A DNA stretch of 64,000 bases from Candidatus Limnocylindrales bacterium (GTDB taxonomy: Bacteria; Moduliflexota; Moduliflexia; Moduliflexales; JAUQPW01), in assembly GCA_035559535.1 (NCBI GenBank), contig DATMBG010000033.1, forward strand, positions 116,379 to 180,378, read 5' to 3'. Shown here piece after piece: positions 44,101 to 52,392 of the stretch (position 1 is the first letter of the stretch; each line of letters begins with the position of its first letter). The notes under the pieces were generated by a model that was not told where the DNA came from, did no database searches, and was given only the letters and a program-made list of their open reading frames with translations. A program made the position numbers and the translations under genes.

Positions 44101-44340
44101 GATACGGCTATAGGAGAAATCCTCAAATCCAAGGGCTTTTATGAACAAAGATATCAGACTTCTTTTTCGCTGGGTATCGTGACCAATCAAACTTTAACCC
44201 AAAGTGCTTTAAACCTTGCCCAGCTTAACAAGGTTTATGTTTTCGATCGTACCGAAATACTCAGGTTTCTTGAAGTAAGTCCTTTATACCTTACAGAAAT
44301 AAAAGAAATGGAACAATGTCGGTTATCCAATCTCATATAG
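41113..44340 (+). CDS. zorD: Zorya type I effector ZorD (Snf2 helicase with Mrr-like nuclease)
   Basis: A 1,075-residue protein. Residues 1 to about 430 form an N-terminal region with no clear motif. The Snf2 ATPase follows: LLADDMGLGKTLQML (Walker A near 464-473), VVAPVSLLENWEKEYPKF, VVILDEAQKIK (Walker B DEAQ, D568), and AATGTPVENTLVDLW. Helicase C-lobe motifs are MSPLAAGVGLNITAANHVIHY and QATDRVYRIGQ. Residues of about 935-1060 form a restriction-endonuclease-fold domain with the Mrr pattern FEAAIAVLWQKKGYQVEL, D974 in DKGADII, and Q987/K989 in LLQTKHS. The nuclease active site is therefore intact. In type I Zorya this protein degrades invading DNA. Composition is AT-rich like zorA. Confidence 0.93.
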   Translation: MLTWQVSPEYWIFSFGDGDQPIPLKSWNNYPFPANAYAQVLLFRELLDNGKALADETSILVPHEEICTLSTIDQQLLNLPPPYPFDIRVDASGMLQQQDFQFKWGFYEHPQGRQLFGERIGCLLKLEDGTQYLLSSQQLALCNALDEFNALPPEMKNLNGNLLRFAEIKELSAKSAAILDSYLENEQVVVPKNLSLKPKIGQGDTLEILPEVEGVNARQFEEKFDFFHTVQAVYTLQDEKGKRTRIPFSEPQQQELKKIKTYRRVQGDQKRKILEQPQEIFDPDIIDLDQFSKRVIDIGLYKPRFYTFISPYKSQWIPGILIEASNGDKKKIGFRSPAELKEFKRLCEKALQEGENFVEWRGVQIPLSETDIILRTAEHQFQNPYEPVQEDASRKKVLIIKENIDQLEHEEVFEKPVLSTETFHHQYSYPPNLKMTVQVLEHQEEGIAWLQSLYRDGYSGALLADDMGLGKTLQMLAFIDWHNTTLNTEDKPYLVVAPVSLLENWEKEYPKFFEPCVLKILKFYGSPLPEFLNGTHLKNRQIVLTTYETLRKQQLKLCGIDWSVVILDEAQKIKTPGTLVTNAVKALKADFKIAATGTPVENTLVDLWCIMDFVVPGLLGSAKEFAKEYQNPLKNKDIDVKQLGESLRKRIGIYIKRRLKKDILQGLPKKTQHRCECAMPEIQFQRYLEEIAQAKSIQNNATDRQNRILHVLWTLRDISDHPFLPDKQIDQFHVDKLITTSAKLQITVEILKSIQERREKVILFADRRETQRLLARVLQEKFHIRASIVNGDTPISRWGSISSKESRQQAIDRFQRQEGFYAIIMSPLAAGVGLNITAANHVIHYSRHWNPAKEDQATDRVYRIGQEKEVYVYLPMATAPNFKSFDVILDELLERKRELASVSLFPTERAEVTPEEIFHEVLETPSEIPTFRPFTLEDLDALDPYLFEAAIAVLWQKKGYQVELTPKFNDKGADIIARSQGHNILLQTKHSRNPVGDTAIGEILKSKGFYEQRYQTSFSLGIVTNQTLTQSALNLAQLNKVYVFDRTEILRFLEVSPLYLTEIKEMEQCRLSNLI

Positions 44341-44581
44341 AAATACCTCATTAGACTCTTCTGTGAATGTAAGAATAGGAAGGGGCAGTAATTTTAAGGC
44401 GGGGCATTAGCTGTTGGTTTTGGATTTGCTTAGACTAAATCTAAATAGAAATGTCGTAGAACCTACAGGGCGATCACCCGGAATCCCCCTTAAACAGGGC
44501 AGCCCCTACAGTTTAGGCAACGTTTCAACGTAGAAATGGGATTAGAAAAGGGATATCTTTTATTGAGTCGTCGATAAAATT

Positions 44582-45514
44582 ATGAAAATGTTTTACTGTG
44601 ACCATTTCGTACTTCCTCTTCCAGAGGGACATCGCTTTCCGATGCAAAAATATTCGCTTCTCAAACAGCGGGTTATAGAAGCAGGGCTTGCTGGGCCCGG
44701 GGAGTTGCTGGTTCCGGATCCGGCTACCGATGAGCAGATCCAGCGGGTCCATGACCCAGAATATGTACGACGGGTAAAGAATGGGGAGCTGACCCCCAAG
44801 GAATTGCGACGTATTGGATTTCCCTGGTCTCCGGCCATGGTGGAACGGGCCCGTCGTTCGGTAGGAGGAACGATTGGAGCTTGCCGTAATGCCCTGATTG
44901 ACGGATTCTCTGCTAATCTGGCCGGGGGAACGCACCATGCTTTCCGAGACCACGGTGAAGGATATTGTGTGTTTAATGACAGTGCCATCGCAGCCCGGGC
45001 CCTGCAAGCGGAAGGACATGTGCAACGCGTGGTGATCATAGATTGCGATGTCCATCAGGGAAACGGCACGGCGTCGATTCTGGCAGAAGATCCAACGATC
45101 TTCACCTTTTCCATCCATGGGGTGAATAATTTCCCCTTTGATAAAGAAAAGAGCGACCTCGACGTGGAATTAGAGGATGGGACAGACGATACTGCCTATC
45201 TGGAAGCCCTGGAATGGGGTGTTTCCAGGGCCCTCGAACTTGCCAACGCCCAGCTTGCCATTTATCTGGCCGGTGCAGATCCTTATTTTGACGATAAACT
45301 GGGACGGCTTGCCTTGAGCAAACAGGGACTCGCCGAACGGGATCGCCTGGTTTTTAACCTTTGTCAGGCAGCAGGAATTCCGGTTGCTATCACCATGGCA
45401 GGTGGTTATGCCCGGAATATCCAGGACACTGTCGATATTCACTTTCAGACGGTACGCCTGGCGGCTGAAAAGGTAAAAAAAAGCGATGGGCAACAGGCCT
45501 TGGGCAGAAAATAA
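44582..45514 (+). CDS. Histone deacetylase family protein (acetoin-utilisation/HDAC-like)
   Basis: A 310-residue zinc-dependent deacetylase-fold protein. GGTHHAFRDHGEGYCVFND contains the catalytic His pair and the charge-relay region. The zinc ligands are in IIDCDVHQGNGTASIL (Asp, His) and LAGADPYFDDKLG (Asp). ITMAGGYARN is the C-terminal Gly-rich loop. Bacterial members act on acetylated lysines (AcuC) or polyamines. The start is the ATG at 44582; no strong Shine-Dalgarno is visible. It follows the Zorya cluster by 241 bp and is convergent with the aldehyde dehydrogenase gene. A link to Zorya is not supported. Confidence 0.92.
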   Translation: MKMFYCDHFVLPLPEGHRFPMQKYSLLKQRVIEAGLAGPGELLVPDPATDEQIQRVHDPEYVRRVKNGELTPKELRRIGFPWSPAMVERARRSVGGTIGACRNALIDGFSANLAGGTHHAFRDHGEGYCVFNDSAIAARALQAEGHVQRVVIIDCDVHQGNGTASILAEDPTIFTFSIHGVNNFPFDKEKSDLDVELEDGTDDTAYLEALEWGVSRALELANAQLAIYLAGADPYFDDKLGRLALSKQGLAERDRLVFNLCQAAGIPVAITMAGGYARNIQDTVDIHFQTVRLAAEKVKKSDGQQALGRK

Positions 45515-45600
45515 CCGGGCCAGGTTAAGTCCGGCATAGAGAAACCTGCCCTTCTGTTCGTTAATCACCGCCTGTAACCTGTTGCCTATCGCCCCATTCA

Positions 45601-47052
45601 TTAATACTTAATATAAACCGTCTTAAGCTCGGTATAGAAATCGATGGCTACCCGACCCTGTTCGCGATGCCCTGAGCTGGAGTCTTTCATACCGCCGAAA
45701 GGTACATGATAATCGACTCCGGCAGAGGGAAGATTGACGTTAACAACCCCTGCTTCAATGCGATTGGCATACTCAAAGGTTCGAGATAGATTTGTGGTGC
45801 AGAGGGATGCAGAGAGTCCAAACTGAACATTATTGGCAATCTCCAGGGCTTCGTCGAAGTTTTTTGCGGGCATAATGGCCAGGACCGGACCAAAGATCTC
45901 TTCCTGGGCGATCCGCATGGTAGGTTTTACATCCTTGAAGATGGTCGGTTCCACAAAATAGCCTTTATCATATTCCTTACCGGTTAATCGATTCCCACCC
46001 AGCAGAAGGGTCGCCCCCTCTTTCTTCCCGATTTCAATGTAACTCAATACGGTTTTCAGTTGGTTTTCATCCACTAAAGGACCCATCTGAACCGAAGGAT
46101 CCAAACCATTTCCTACTTTGAGGGCCTTTGTTTTTTCGATGAGCAATTGGGTAAATTTGTCCAGAATGGGTTCTTCCACAATAACCCGACTGGTGGCCGT
46201 ACACCGCTGACCAGTAGAGAAGAATGCACCGTTGATGGTTATGTTAACCGCTTCTTCCAGGTTGGCATCGGCTAAAACAATAGTGGGATTTTTACCCCCC
46301 ATCTCTAGCTGGGTTCTGACCATGTTCTGTTGGGTACGTTGATAAATTCCCTGCCCTACGGCACAAGATCCTGTAAAAGAAACCCCTTTGATGGCTTTAT
46401 TGGTGACCATCTCGAGTCCCACGGTGGAACCGGGTCCCGTAATGTAATTTAAAACTCCCTTGGGAAGCCCGGCCTCATGGAGAATTTCTACCAGCTTTAG
46501 GGAGGTCAGGGGTGCTAAGGAAGCAGGCTTAAAAACTACGGTATTTCCGGAAACCAGAGCCGGAGCGATTTTCCAGGCCGGAATTGCAATGGGGAAGTTC
46601 CAGGGAGTAATAAGAGAAACCGTTCCAAGGGGCTTCCGCATGGTGAAGACGAATACATTCTCTCGGGGGGATGGGACGGCATCACCCAGAAATCGGTCCC
46701 CTTCTCCACCAAAGAAACTTAAAATTTGAGAAGCTCGAAGAACCTCTGCTTTCCCCTCTCCAATCGTTTTTCCTTCTTCCCGGGTTAAAATCTCCCCCAA
46801 CTCATCGACCCGACTGGCCACCATCTGAGCTGCTTTGTAAAGGATCGCACCACGCTTGGGCGCCGGAACTTTCGCCCATTTTTCCTGGGCACGGACGGCA
46901 GCTTCTATCGCCCTTCGGGCATCCTCTACATTAGATTGCTGAAAATAGCCTATAACCTCATCGGTATCGGCCGGATTTATATTGGGAAAAGTTTTACCTG
47001 AAGAAGACTCCACCCATTCCCCATCAATAAAATTTTTATACGTTGTGGGCAT
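45601..47052 (-). CDS. NAD(P)-dependent aldehyde dehydrogenase
   Basis: An enzyme of about 483 residues starting MPTTYKNFIDGEWV. The Rossmann segment is LGTVSLITPWNFPIAIPAWKIAPAL, and the coenzyme region contains VFKPASLAPLTS. GVSFTGSCAVGQGIY, catalytic Glu in QLEMGGKNP, catalytic Cys in FFSTGQRCTATS, and PFGGMKDSSSG near the end are all intact. The substitution of LGG by MGG in the Glu motif is minor. The closest look is to succinate- or ketoglutarate-semialdehyde dehydrogenases, but the substrate is not fixed. An in-frame ATG at 47142 would add 30 residues not usual for the family. Neither start has a clear Shine-Dalgarno. Confidence 0.94.
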   Translation of the reverse strand: MPTTYKNFIDGEWVESSSGKTFPNINPADTDEVIGYFQQSNVEDARRAIEAAVRAQEKWAKVPAPKRGAILYKAAQMVASRVDELGEILTREEGKTIGEGKAEVLRASQILSFFGGEGDRFLGDAVPSPRENVFVFTMRKPLGTVSLITPWNFPIAIPAWKIAPALVSGNTVVFKPASLAPLTSLKLVEILHEAGLPKGVLNYITGPGSTVGLEMVTNKAIKGVSFTGSCAVGQGIYQRTQQNMVRTQLEMGGKNPTIVLADANLEEAVNITINGAFFSTGQRCTATSRVIVEEPILDKFTQLLIEKTKALKVGNGLDPSVQMGPLVDENQLKTVLSYIEIGKKEGATLLLGGNRLTGKEYDKGYFVEPTIFKDVKPTMRIAQEEIFGPVLAIMPAKNFDEALEIANNVQFGLSASLCTTNLSRTFEYANRIEAGVVNVNLPSAGVDYHVPFGGMKDSSSGHREQGRVAIDFYTELKTVYIKY

Positions 47053-47504
47053 CTTTAAAAAGTCTTCAGCCAACGACCATAAGCCTTCGGCCCTTAAAAA
47101 GGGAGAGAAAGAGTACTCCGGTTTCCCAAGCCGATCCCTCATAGCCGATCGCTGAAAACTTACTCCTAAAATTTGAAGAACCTTCTGGCTTTAATACCTG
47201 TCAGTTTATTATTTTTAACCTCCTCTTGAGCGGAAAGTCAAGAGGTACCCGAGAATTATTTGAATACAATAAAATGCCCATCCCCTCTTTCCTTTCATAG
47301 ATTTCCCGTCGGCGTCTAATAATTGGATGGTTTTTAAAAGGAATATCCACTGTTTCGGGTTTAGAGGGAGAGCTTTTAGAGTCTAAGTAGTTGATAATAA
47401 AGTTGATCCAAAACGGGAAAGATTATGGCATGAAAATTGGTATCACCAAAAATCAGGTAACCGGAAATGGAATTTCTATAAAATGGCTTAATCCAGGAGG
47501 TAAA

Positions 47505-48257
47505 GTGAAGAAAGAATTTGTTTATGGAGCCACAGATCGGGGAAGAAAAAGAAGAAACAATGAGGACTGCTATCTTCTTTTACCCGAGCGCGATATATTT
47601 TTTGTTGCAGACGGAATGGGGGGACATAATGCCGGAGAGATAGCCAGCTCCCATGCGATCAGAATAGCCGCTGAATACTTTACCCTGAAGCGTATTTCTG
47701 AGATGAAAAGAAATCGGGAAAAAATTAAAGAAACGATGATTCAGGCTATCCAAATAACCCACCAGGGAATCCTGGAAATAATTTTAGCAAACCAGGAATA
47801 CCTTGGTATGGGATCTACCCTGGTCATTGCTTTTGTTCATGGTCAGACCCTCTATACCTGTCATGTGGGCGATTCGAGGGTCTATGTGATTAATACTTCG
47901 TATATAACTCAAATTACTCAGGACCACTCCCATGTAGCCAATCTGGTAAGGCTTGGAAGGATGAGTAAAGAAGAAGCCCGGATGAGTCCCCTTAAAAATC
48001 GCATTACCCAGGCTGTCGGAATTCCCTTTGGTCTCGATCCCGAGTATCATGAATATCCCTTGAATCCAGAGGATAGGATTCTTCTCTGCACCGATGGACT
48101 GTGGGATATGCTGTCGGATGAAGAGATTCAGGCCATAGTTTTAGAGAAAAAATCCCCCCAGGAGATCTGTAAAACCCTCATCAGAAAGGCAAATGAAGCC
48201 GGTGGAAACGATAATATTACGGTGGTGCTGATAACCCAAGTAAAAAGCAGGAAATAA
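47505..48257 (+). CDS. PP2C-family serine/threonine protein phosphatase
   Basis: About 250 residues. The GTG at 47505, with AGGAGG five bases upstream, gives MKKEFVYGATDRGRKRRNNED, the normal start of Stp1-type phosphatases. Longer frames from 47391 or 47430 add an unlikely N-terminus. Metal-binding motifs: RRNNEDC, FFVADGMGGHNAGEIAS, CHVGDSRVYVI, DHSHVANL, LLCTDGLWDMLSDEEI, and GGNDNITVVL, so all key aspartates are present. No serine/threonine kinase gene is beside it. It is the first gene of a plus-strand series, with the upstream 450 bp free of genes. Confidence 0.92.
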   Translation: MKKEFVYGATDRGRKRRNNEDCYLLLPERDIFFVADGMGGHNAGEIASSHAIRIAAEYFTLKRISEMKRNREKIKETMIQAIQITHQGILEIILANQEYLGMGSTLVIAFVHGQTLYTCHVGDSRVYVINTSYITQITQDHSHVANLVRLGRMSKEEARMSPLKNRITQAVGIPFGLDPEYHEYPLNPEDRILLCTDGLWDMLSDEEIQAIVLEKKSPQEICKTLIRKANEAGGNDNITVVLITQVKSRK

Positions 48258-48824
48258 ACCCTGAGTCCTAGAAGGGCCATGAAGGTATGGAAGTGTGGGA
48301 GTGTGGAGGTATTGGGGGTATAGAGGTGTGAAAATGTGAAAGTGTAAGCGTAATACTGCGTTGTTACTTTAATTTTGCTTAATGTTTAAGTGGCCCTCAC
48401 CCCCGGCCTCTCTCCCACGCTGCGGGAGAGGGGAGTCGGGGAGTGAAAGCAGCCCTATGAGATCAAAATTAAGTAAACAGTGTAATACCAATTCCCCATG
48501 AAGATGTTGCCTAATGGGTAGTGACGACCTTGTGTGGGCGCCTTTAGTAACAGATCTATCTGGCTGCCCCTATCATTTAGGCCACATTTTAATACTGATG
48601 GGGTACAAGGAAATTTGCTCCCATACTTTTACCCCCTTCGTGGATGAATATATGAAAACTGCAAATGGGTAGAAGTAGACTTAAAGCTCCAAGAAAGAAA
48701 GTATAAAGGGATAGGTTTCTTAAGGGGCTTTACTTGATTTAATCCCTTTAAAGGGGTATATTATAAACATAAGTATAAAATTTTTATTTTTTAATGTTTC
48801 TTCTTAAAAGGGGTGTGGAGTTTT
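48258..48824. other. Intergenic region with partial repeats
   Basis: About 570 bp. 48284-48346 is a G-rich octamer arm without its complementary partner. Near 48392-48445 a CCCTCACCCCCGGCC motif and an inverted CTCTCCC...GGGAGAGG resemble the start of the family C region near 15216. Near 48570-48600 a TGCCCCTATCATTTAGGC stretch resembles sequence near 44500-44520. No gene is visible; the promoter of the next gene should lie in the AT-rich last 100 bp. Confidence 0.5.
48284..48346. repeat. Octamer array, family A copy 5 (half element)
   Basis: Successive GGTATGGAAGTGTGGGAGTG-type octamers on the plus strand, with no C-rich right arm following. Probably a truncated or incompletely formed member of the family. 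Confidence 0.7.
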
Positions 48825-49877
48825 ATGAATGAAGCCCTTGTTAAAGAGATTCCAGGAGTTGAGGAAGTAGACTTAAAGGAAGCTGATTTCTGGGAACCCC
48901 TTCCAAATAACAAAGTCTATTGTTATCTTTGTCCCAGGTATTGTAGAATTGGGGAAGGTCAGACCGGGTTTTGCTTTATTCGTGCAAATATAGGTGGTAA
49001 GCTTTATTCCCTGGGTTACGGACGACCTGCGGCCATTCATATCGATCCCATAGAGAAAAAGCCTTTATTTCACTTTCTGCCCGGTACCAAGATTTTTTCC
49101 ATGGGCACGGCAGGATGTAACATGGGATGTAAGTTTTGTCAAAACTGGGACATCTCCAAAGCAAAGGCTGATCAGGTCAATTCAAGGGAATTATCCCCAG
49201 AAGCCGTGGTTTTTAACGCCCTGCGGTACCGATGCCCAAGCATCGCCTATACCTACAATGAGCCTACCATCTGGGCAGAATATGTAAGGGATATTTCCAA
49301 ACTTGCCAGACAGTACGGATTGAAGAACGTAATGGTAACCAATGGGTATGTAACCGAGGAAGCCCTTAAATCGGTTTATGAATATATCGACGCCGCTAAC
49401 GTGGATCTAAAAGCTTTTACCGAAAAGTTTTATTCCAAAATCACCCTCAGTCATCTGGAACCGGTTCTGAAAACTTTAAAAATCCTCAAACATGAAACTT
49501 CCGTTTGGATCGAGATTACTAACCTTATGATTCCGACTCTCAATGACGCAAAGGAGGAATCTAGAGAGCTATCCAAATGGATTTTGGATAATCTGGGAGA
49601 CGAAGTACCTTTACACTTTACAGCCTTCCATCCGGATTACAAGCTGTTAGACTTACCTCCAACTCCTAAGGAAACCCTGGAACAGGCCCGGGAAATTGCC
49701 ATGGAAGTAGGACTTAAGTACGTTTACGTTGGTAATGTATTCTCGGAGGGCGCAAATACCTATTGTCCAAATTGTAAAAAGCTTCTGATCCGACGTTCCT
49801 GGCATAGTATTTTAAAATATGACCTGCAAGGGAATCGATGCTCTTGCGGTCAGGTGATTCCTATCTATTTGAATTAA
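48825..49877 (+). CDS. amrS: AmmeMemoRadiSam system radical SAM enzyme (AmrS-type)
   Basis: A 350-residue radical SAM protein. The cluster motif is AGCNMGCKFCQNWDIS (CxxxCxxC). An N-terminal cysteine-rich segment (CYLCPRYCRIGEGQTGFC) and HIDPIEKKPLFHFLPGT are distinctive for AmrS/pyruvate-formate-lyase-activator-like proteins of this family. A C-terminal CPNCKKLL...CSCGQ zinc-like site is also present. The ATG at 48825 has GGAG about 5 bases upstream, whereas a GTG at 48813 is less likely. AmrS is named for co-occurrence with AmrA (AMMECR1) and AmrB (Memo), neither of which is in this window, and its reaction is not well defined. Confidence 0.9.
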   Translation: MNEALVKEIPGVEEVDLKEADFWEPLPNNKVYCYLCPRYCRIGEGQTGFCFIRANIGGKLYSLGYGRPAAIHIDPIEKKPLFHFLPGTKIFSMGTAGCNMGCKFCQNWDISKAKADQVNSRELSPEAVVFNALRYRCPSIAYTYNEPTIWAEYVRDISKLARQYGLKNVMVTNGYVTEEALKSVYEYIDAANVDLKAFTEKFYSKITLSHLEPVLKTLKILKHETSVWIEITNLMIPTLNDAKEESRELSKWILDNLGDEVPLHFTAFHPDYKLLDLPPTPKETLEQAREIAMEVGLKYVYVGNVFSEGANTYCPNCKKLLIRRSWHSILKYDLQGNRCSCGQVIPIYLN

Positions 49878-49884
49878 GACCTTA

Positions 49885-49943
49885 AGTATGGAAGTGTGGG
49901 GGTATGGGAGTATTTACTCCTACACTCCCGTACCTCCATACTT
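49885..49943. repeat. Octamer palindrome, family A copy 6
   Basis: AAGTATGGAAGTGTGGGGGT opens the left arm and TACCTCCATACTT closes the right arm, around a TATTTACTCC loop. It is the shortest complete copy, located between amrS and the DUF971 gene. Confidence 0.8.
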
Positions 49944-49974
49944 TTATACTCTTCGGGGTTAATAGTTTACTTTC

Positions 49975-50346
49975 ATGGAACTTCAGGTTATACAACCTCT
50001 GCCTGAAAAGTTTCAACCGCTCCGGCTCAGTCAGGTAGGGCGCTATGCGTTGGGAGTTGACTGGGGAGACCATCACCATAGTATTTACTCTTTCGATTTA
50101 CTCCGAAGTCTTTGCCCTTGTAAAGGATGCCTGGAAGTAAGGCAGAAAAACCAGACTTTCCCTCCGGCAGCGGTTCAACCCCTTGAAATTCGCCGCTTTC
50201 CGGGTCAGGGAGTCAGTGTTAAATGGGCAGATGCCCATGAAAGTTTATACGGTGCCGAATATTTGAGAAATCTCTGCCCCTGTGCAACCTGCAGTGAAGT
50301 GGTCCAGGCTAGACACCAAAATCCCTTAGGAAATCCGAAGGGATAA
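49975..50346 (+). CDS. DUF971 domain protein
   Basis: A 123-residue protein with two related halves. Both contain W-x-D-x-H, a later Tyr, and LRxLCPCxxC (DWGDHHHSIYSFDLLRSLCPCKGC and KWADAHESLYGAEYLRNLCPCATC). This is the GBBH-like/DUF971 fold, in which the cysteines and His probably bind zinc. Homologues occur as N-terminal domains of gamma-butyrobetaine hydroxylase and as stand-alone proteins near Fe-S cluster genes. The role here is unknown. The ATG at 49975 follows a T-rich stretch without a strong Shine-Dalgarno. Confidence 0.88.
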   Translation: MELQVIQPLPEKFQPLRLSQVGRYALGVDWGDHHHSIYSFDLLRSLCPCKGCLEVRQKNQTFPPAAVQPLEIRRFPGQGVSVKWADAHESLYGAEYLRNLCPCATCSEVVQARHQNPLGNPKG

Positions 50347-50368
50347 ACTCAACGATCACCTCAATTAA

Positions 50369-50402
50369 AAATTAAAAATTGTTAATTGACAATTTTTAAT
50401 TT
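50369..50402 (+). terminator. AT-rich perfect hairpin
   Basis: AAATTAAAAATTGT (50369-50382) and its exact complement (50389-50402) flank a 6-base loop. The stem is 14 bp but almost entirely A-T. It lies 23 bp after the DUF971 stop and may mark a transcript end or processing site. Confidence 0.4.
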
Positions 50403-50512
50403 CCCGTGTTATCTTCCCCTGTGTTCGCTATTTGCCATATGGATGGCTTGAAGTCTTTTCTCACCCTGGATCGTCCAGAATCTTCCCCGGCGATTTTTTA
50501 AAGGAGTCGATC

Positions 50513-51391
50513 ATGAGGAAAATGATCAAGGCAACTATATGGATGATAAGCACTTTTTTGTTTTCTTCTTATCTGACCTGGGGTTTTGAGGTTTATACCC
50601 GAAGCGGTCAGTCTTATTCGGCAGCCCAGTATAAGATTTTTGACTCCAGAATGGTGATCTCTCTTAAGGACGGAAGACAGCAGAATTTATCTGTAAGCGA
50701 TATTGATTGGAAGAGAACTCCAGGAGATAAAAACGTATTTCAATTTGTAGAAACCAATCTCGTCTATCTGAAAGATGGTAAGGCCATCCGATCAAAAGGT
50801 TACATGATCCGAAACGAGGAAAAGGTTGAAGTTATCACCCAGGATAACAAAATCTTAGAGTACAAAAAATCGGATATTGATTTTGGAAAGATAGCCAACT
50901 ACCTCATGAAGAGAAAGATAAAATTAAGTCAACTGGAGGGACAGGAACACATAACAGATATAGAGAGTAACGCTCCAGTCATGCCCTTCGTGGAAGAAGA
51001 GTTTGATTGCAAGGATAGTATTGTGATATCCTCCAGTGGAAATCCTTTAATCAAGTTCCGGTTCGAGGCAACAACCCTCAAAGATGCTAAATTTAACAAC
51101 CTGTTTCTAAATTTTGTAATTATTAAAGCTTCTGCAAAGAATTTATCCGATACTTCACGCCGGTTATCTTACAACGATTTTACCCTTATTACCAATGAGG
51201 GAACCGAAGTAAAGCCGGATGGAAGTATAGATAATACTTTTTTTATAGAACAACTGGATAAAAATGCCATGACCTTCGGAACCATTCGATTTTCCTTTAC
51301 GGCTGCCTCACCGACCGGAACAGCGGAGTATCTGGTATATCGGGGAGCTTACGGAAAATTTAAATGCCGCCTTCAAGGAAATTCGCCTTAA
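50513..51391 (+). CDS. Exported protein of unknown function
   Basis: A 292-residue protein. The ATG at 50513 follows AAGGAG; a longer frame from 50432 lacks a site. A signal peptide (MIKATIWMISTFLFSSYLTWG) precedes a beta-rich mature region. Two short segments resemble each other: SYSAAQYKIFDSRMVISLKDGRQQNLSVSDIDW and GYMIRNEEKVEVITQDNKILEYKKSDIDF, each ending (S)DID, suggesting a duplicated small domain. The C-terminal half (FRFEATTLKDAKFNNLFLNFVIIKASAKNLSDTSRRLSYNDFTLITNEG) resembles DUF4352-type immunoglobulin-like domains. No enzyme motif is seen. A hairpin follows the gene. Confidence 0.78.
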   Translation: MRKMIKATIWMISTFLFSSYLTWGFEVYTRSGQSYSAAQYKIFDSRMVISLKDGRQQNLSVSDIDWKRTPGDKNVFQFVETNLVYLKDGKAIRSKGYMIRNEEKVEVITQDNKILEYKKSDIDFGKIANYLMKRKIKLSQLEGQEHITDIESNAPVMPFVEEEFDCKDSIVISSSGNPLIKFRFEATTLKDAKFNNLFLNFVIIKASAKNLSDTSRRLSYNDFTLITNEGTEVKPDGSIDNTFFIEQLDKNAMTFGTIRFSFTAASPTGTAEYLVYRGAYGKFKCRLQGNSP

Positions 51392-51407
51392 AAACTTTAT
51401 CATAGGC

Positions 51408-51462
51408 CCTATTTCGCAGAACCAGCAAGTTTTCATCTCCAGAACAGCGCGAAATAGGTTTT
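51408..51462 (+). terminator. Hairpin with T-run after the exported-protein gene
   Basis: CCTATTTCGC (51408-51417) pairs exactly with GCGAAATAGG (51449-51458), followed by TTTT. The loop is long (31 bases). Located 17 bp after the stop codon, it is a plausible terminator. Confidence 0.55.
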
Positions 51463-51480
51463 ACTTACCTAACTTAAAAA

Positions 51481-51678
51481 ATGGAAGTCAGTACTACTAT
51501 CCGGTTCAGTGACGAATTTGACCAGTTTGAGAAAGATCCCAAGTTCCAGCAGCATTTACAAACTTTACAACTTATCTTGTTAGATTTTGCCGTAATGGTT
51601 CGACAGAACCTGATCATCGATATACGAACTACCAGTCCGGCCTCAACCCCTCACTCTACCCGGCAAGAATCAAATTGA
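51481..51678 (+). CDS. Doubtful small open frame
   Basis: A 65-codon frame (MEVSTTIRFSDEFDQFEKDP...) with an acidic helical first half and no Shine-Dalgarno. No family recognised. The surrounding 51463-52008 contains no other supported gene; a short frame near 51808 with a good GGGAGGT site encodes only 11 residues. It could be a remnant or chance. Confidence 0.25.
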   Translation: MEVSTTIRFSDEFDQFEKDPKFQQHLQTLQLILLDFAVMVRQNLIIDIRTTSPASTPHSTRQESN

Positions 51679-52008
51679 AACAAAAGGGGCTGGCTTATCT
51701 TTTGCTGTAGACAGAGTTCGTGTGCTTTGGCACTAAAAAATATCTCAAAGGCAAAATAGACCTCCAGGGGCGAACCTATCTACAAGTTTAAAACCCGGGA
51801 GGTCCTCCATGCGACTTGAGACAACCTATCAATTTAAGTACTGAGGTTCATTCATTTTACCTTCTTATATTTGTTCTATTATGCAGTGTCTAAGGAGTTC
51901 CATTTTAAAACAATTTCCTTTGCCTTTGAATTTGCTGGCAAGATTTCGATCTTTTAAAGAAAAGACACCCCTTCGATTCTGCTGCATCTTAGAATTAAAA
52001 CCCACGAT

Positions 52009-52392
52009 ATGGCTATAAGATACTGCTATAACCATACTCCAAGAGTTCAAATGGAGTTTTACGCTATTGATGGATATAAAGACCTTTATGAATGCCCTAA
52101 CTGCGGCTATCGAGAAAGAACAGGTAACCGATTAGGACTCGGTATATTGGGCACAGCAACACTGGCTTTTAGCCTGGGAATGGGTCTTTTTGCCTTTTTA
52201 AGCTCTGCCTTCAAAGAATTAGAGAAAAATAAAAATATCCAACAACAAAAAACGGTAAAAAGTACTCCGAAACAACAGCCGGTACTACCTGGGTTTAGAA
52301 ATATTTTCTGTCAGCGCTGCGAGCAACAAATCCCGAGTTATAGTAATTTTTGCCCTTTCTGCGGAATGAAAAGAGCTAACTACGTAAAATAA
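52009..52392 (+). CDS. Membrane protein with N- and C-terminal zinc ribbons
   Basis: A 127-residue protein. An N-terminal segment with CPNCGYRER is followed by one or two membrane segments (LGLGILGTATLAFSLGMGLFAFLSSAF). A Lys/Gln-rich linker leads to a C-terminal zinc ribbon FCQRCEQQIP...FCPFCGMKR (two CxxC pairs). The N-terminal ribbon has only one obvious CxxC plus Cys/His near CYNHTP, so it may also bind zinc. The topology and function are unknown; zinc-ribbon/membrane proteins of this kind are common and uncharacterised. The ATG at 52009 has no strong Shine-Dalgarno. Confidence 0.68.
   Translation: MAIRYCYNHTPRVQMEFYAIDGYKDLYECPNCGYRERTGNRLGLGILGTATLAFSLGMGLFAFLSSAFKELEKNKNIQQQKTVKSTPKQQPVLPGFRNIFCQRCEQQIPSYSNFCPFCGMKRANYVK

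Noticed and set aside
44582-45514. HDAC-family gene as a fifth Zorya component
   Set aside because: It is separated by 241 bp with a repeat remnant, has host-like composition, and is not part of known Zorya types.
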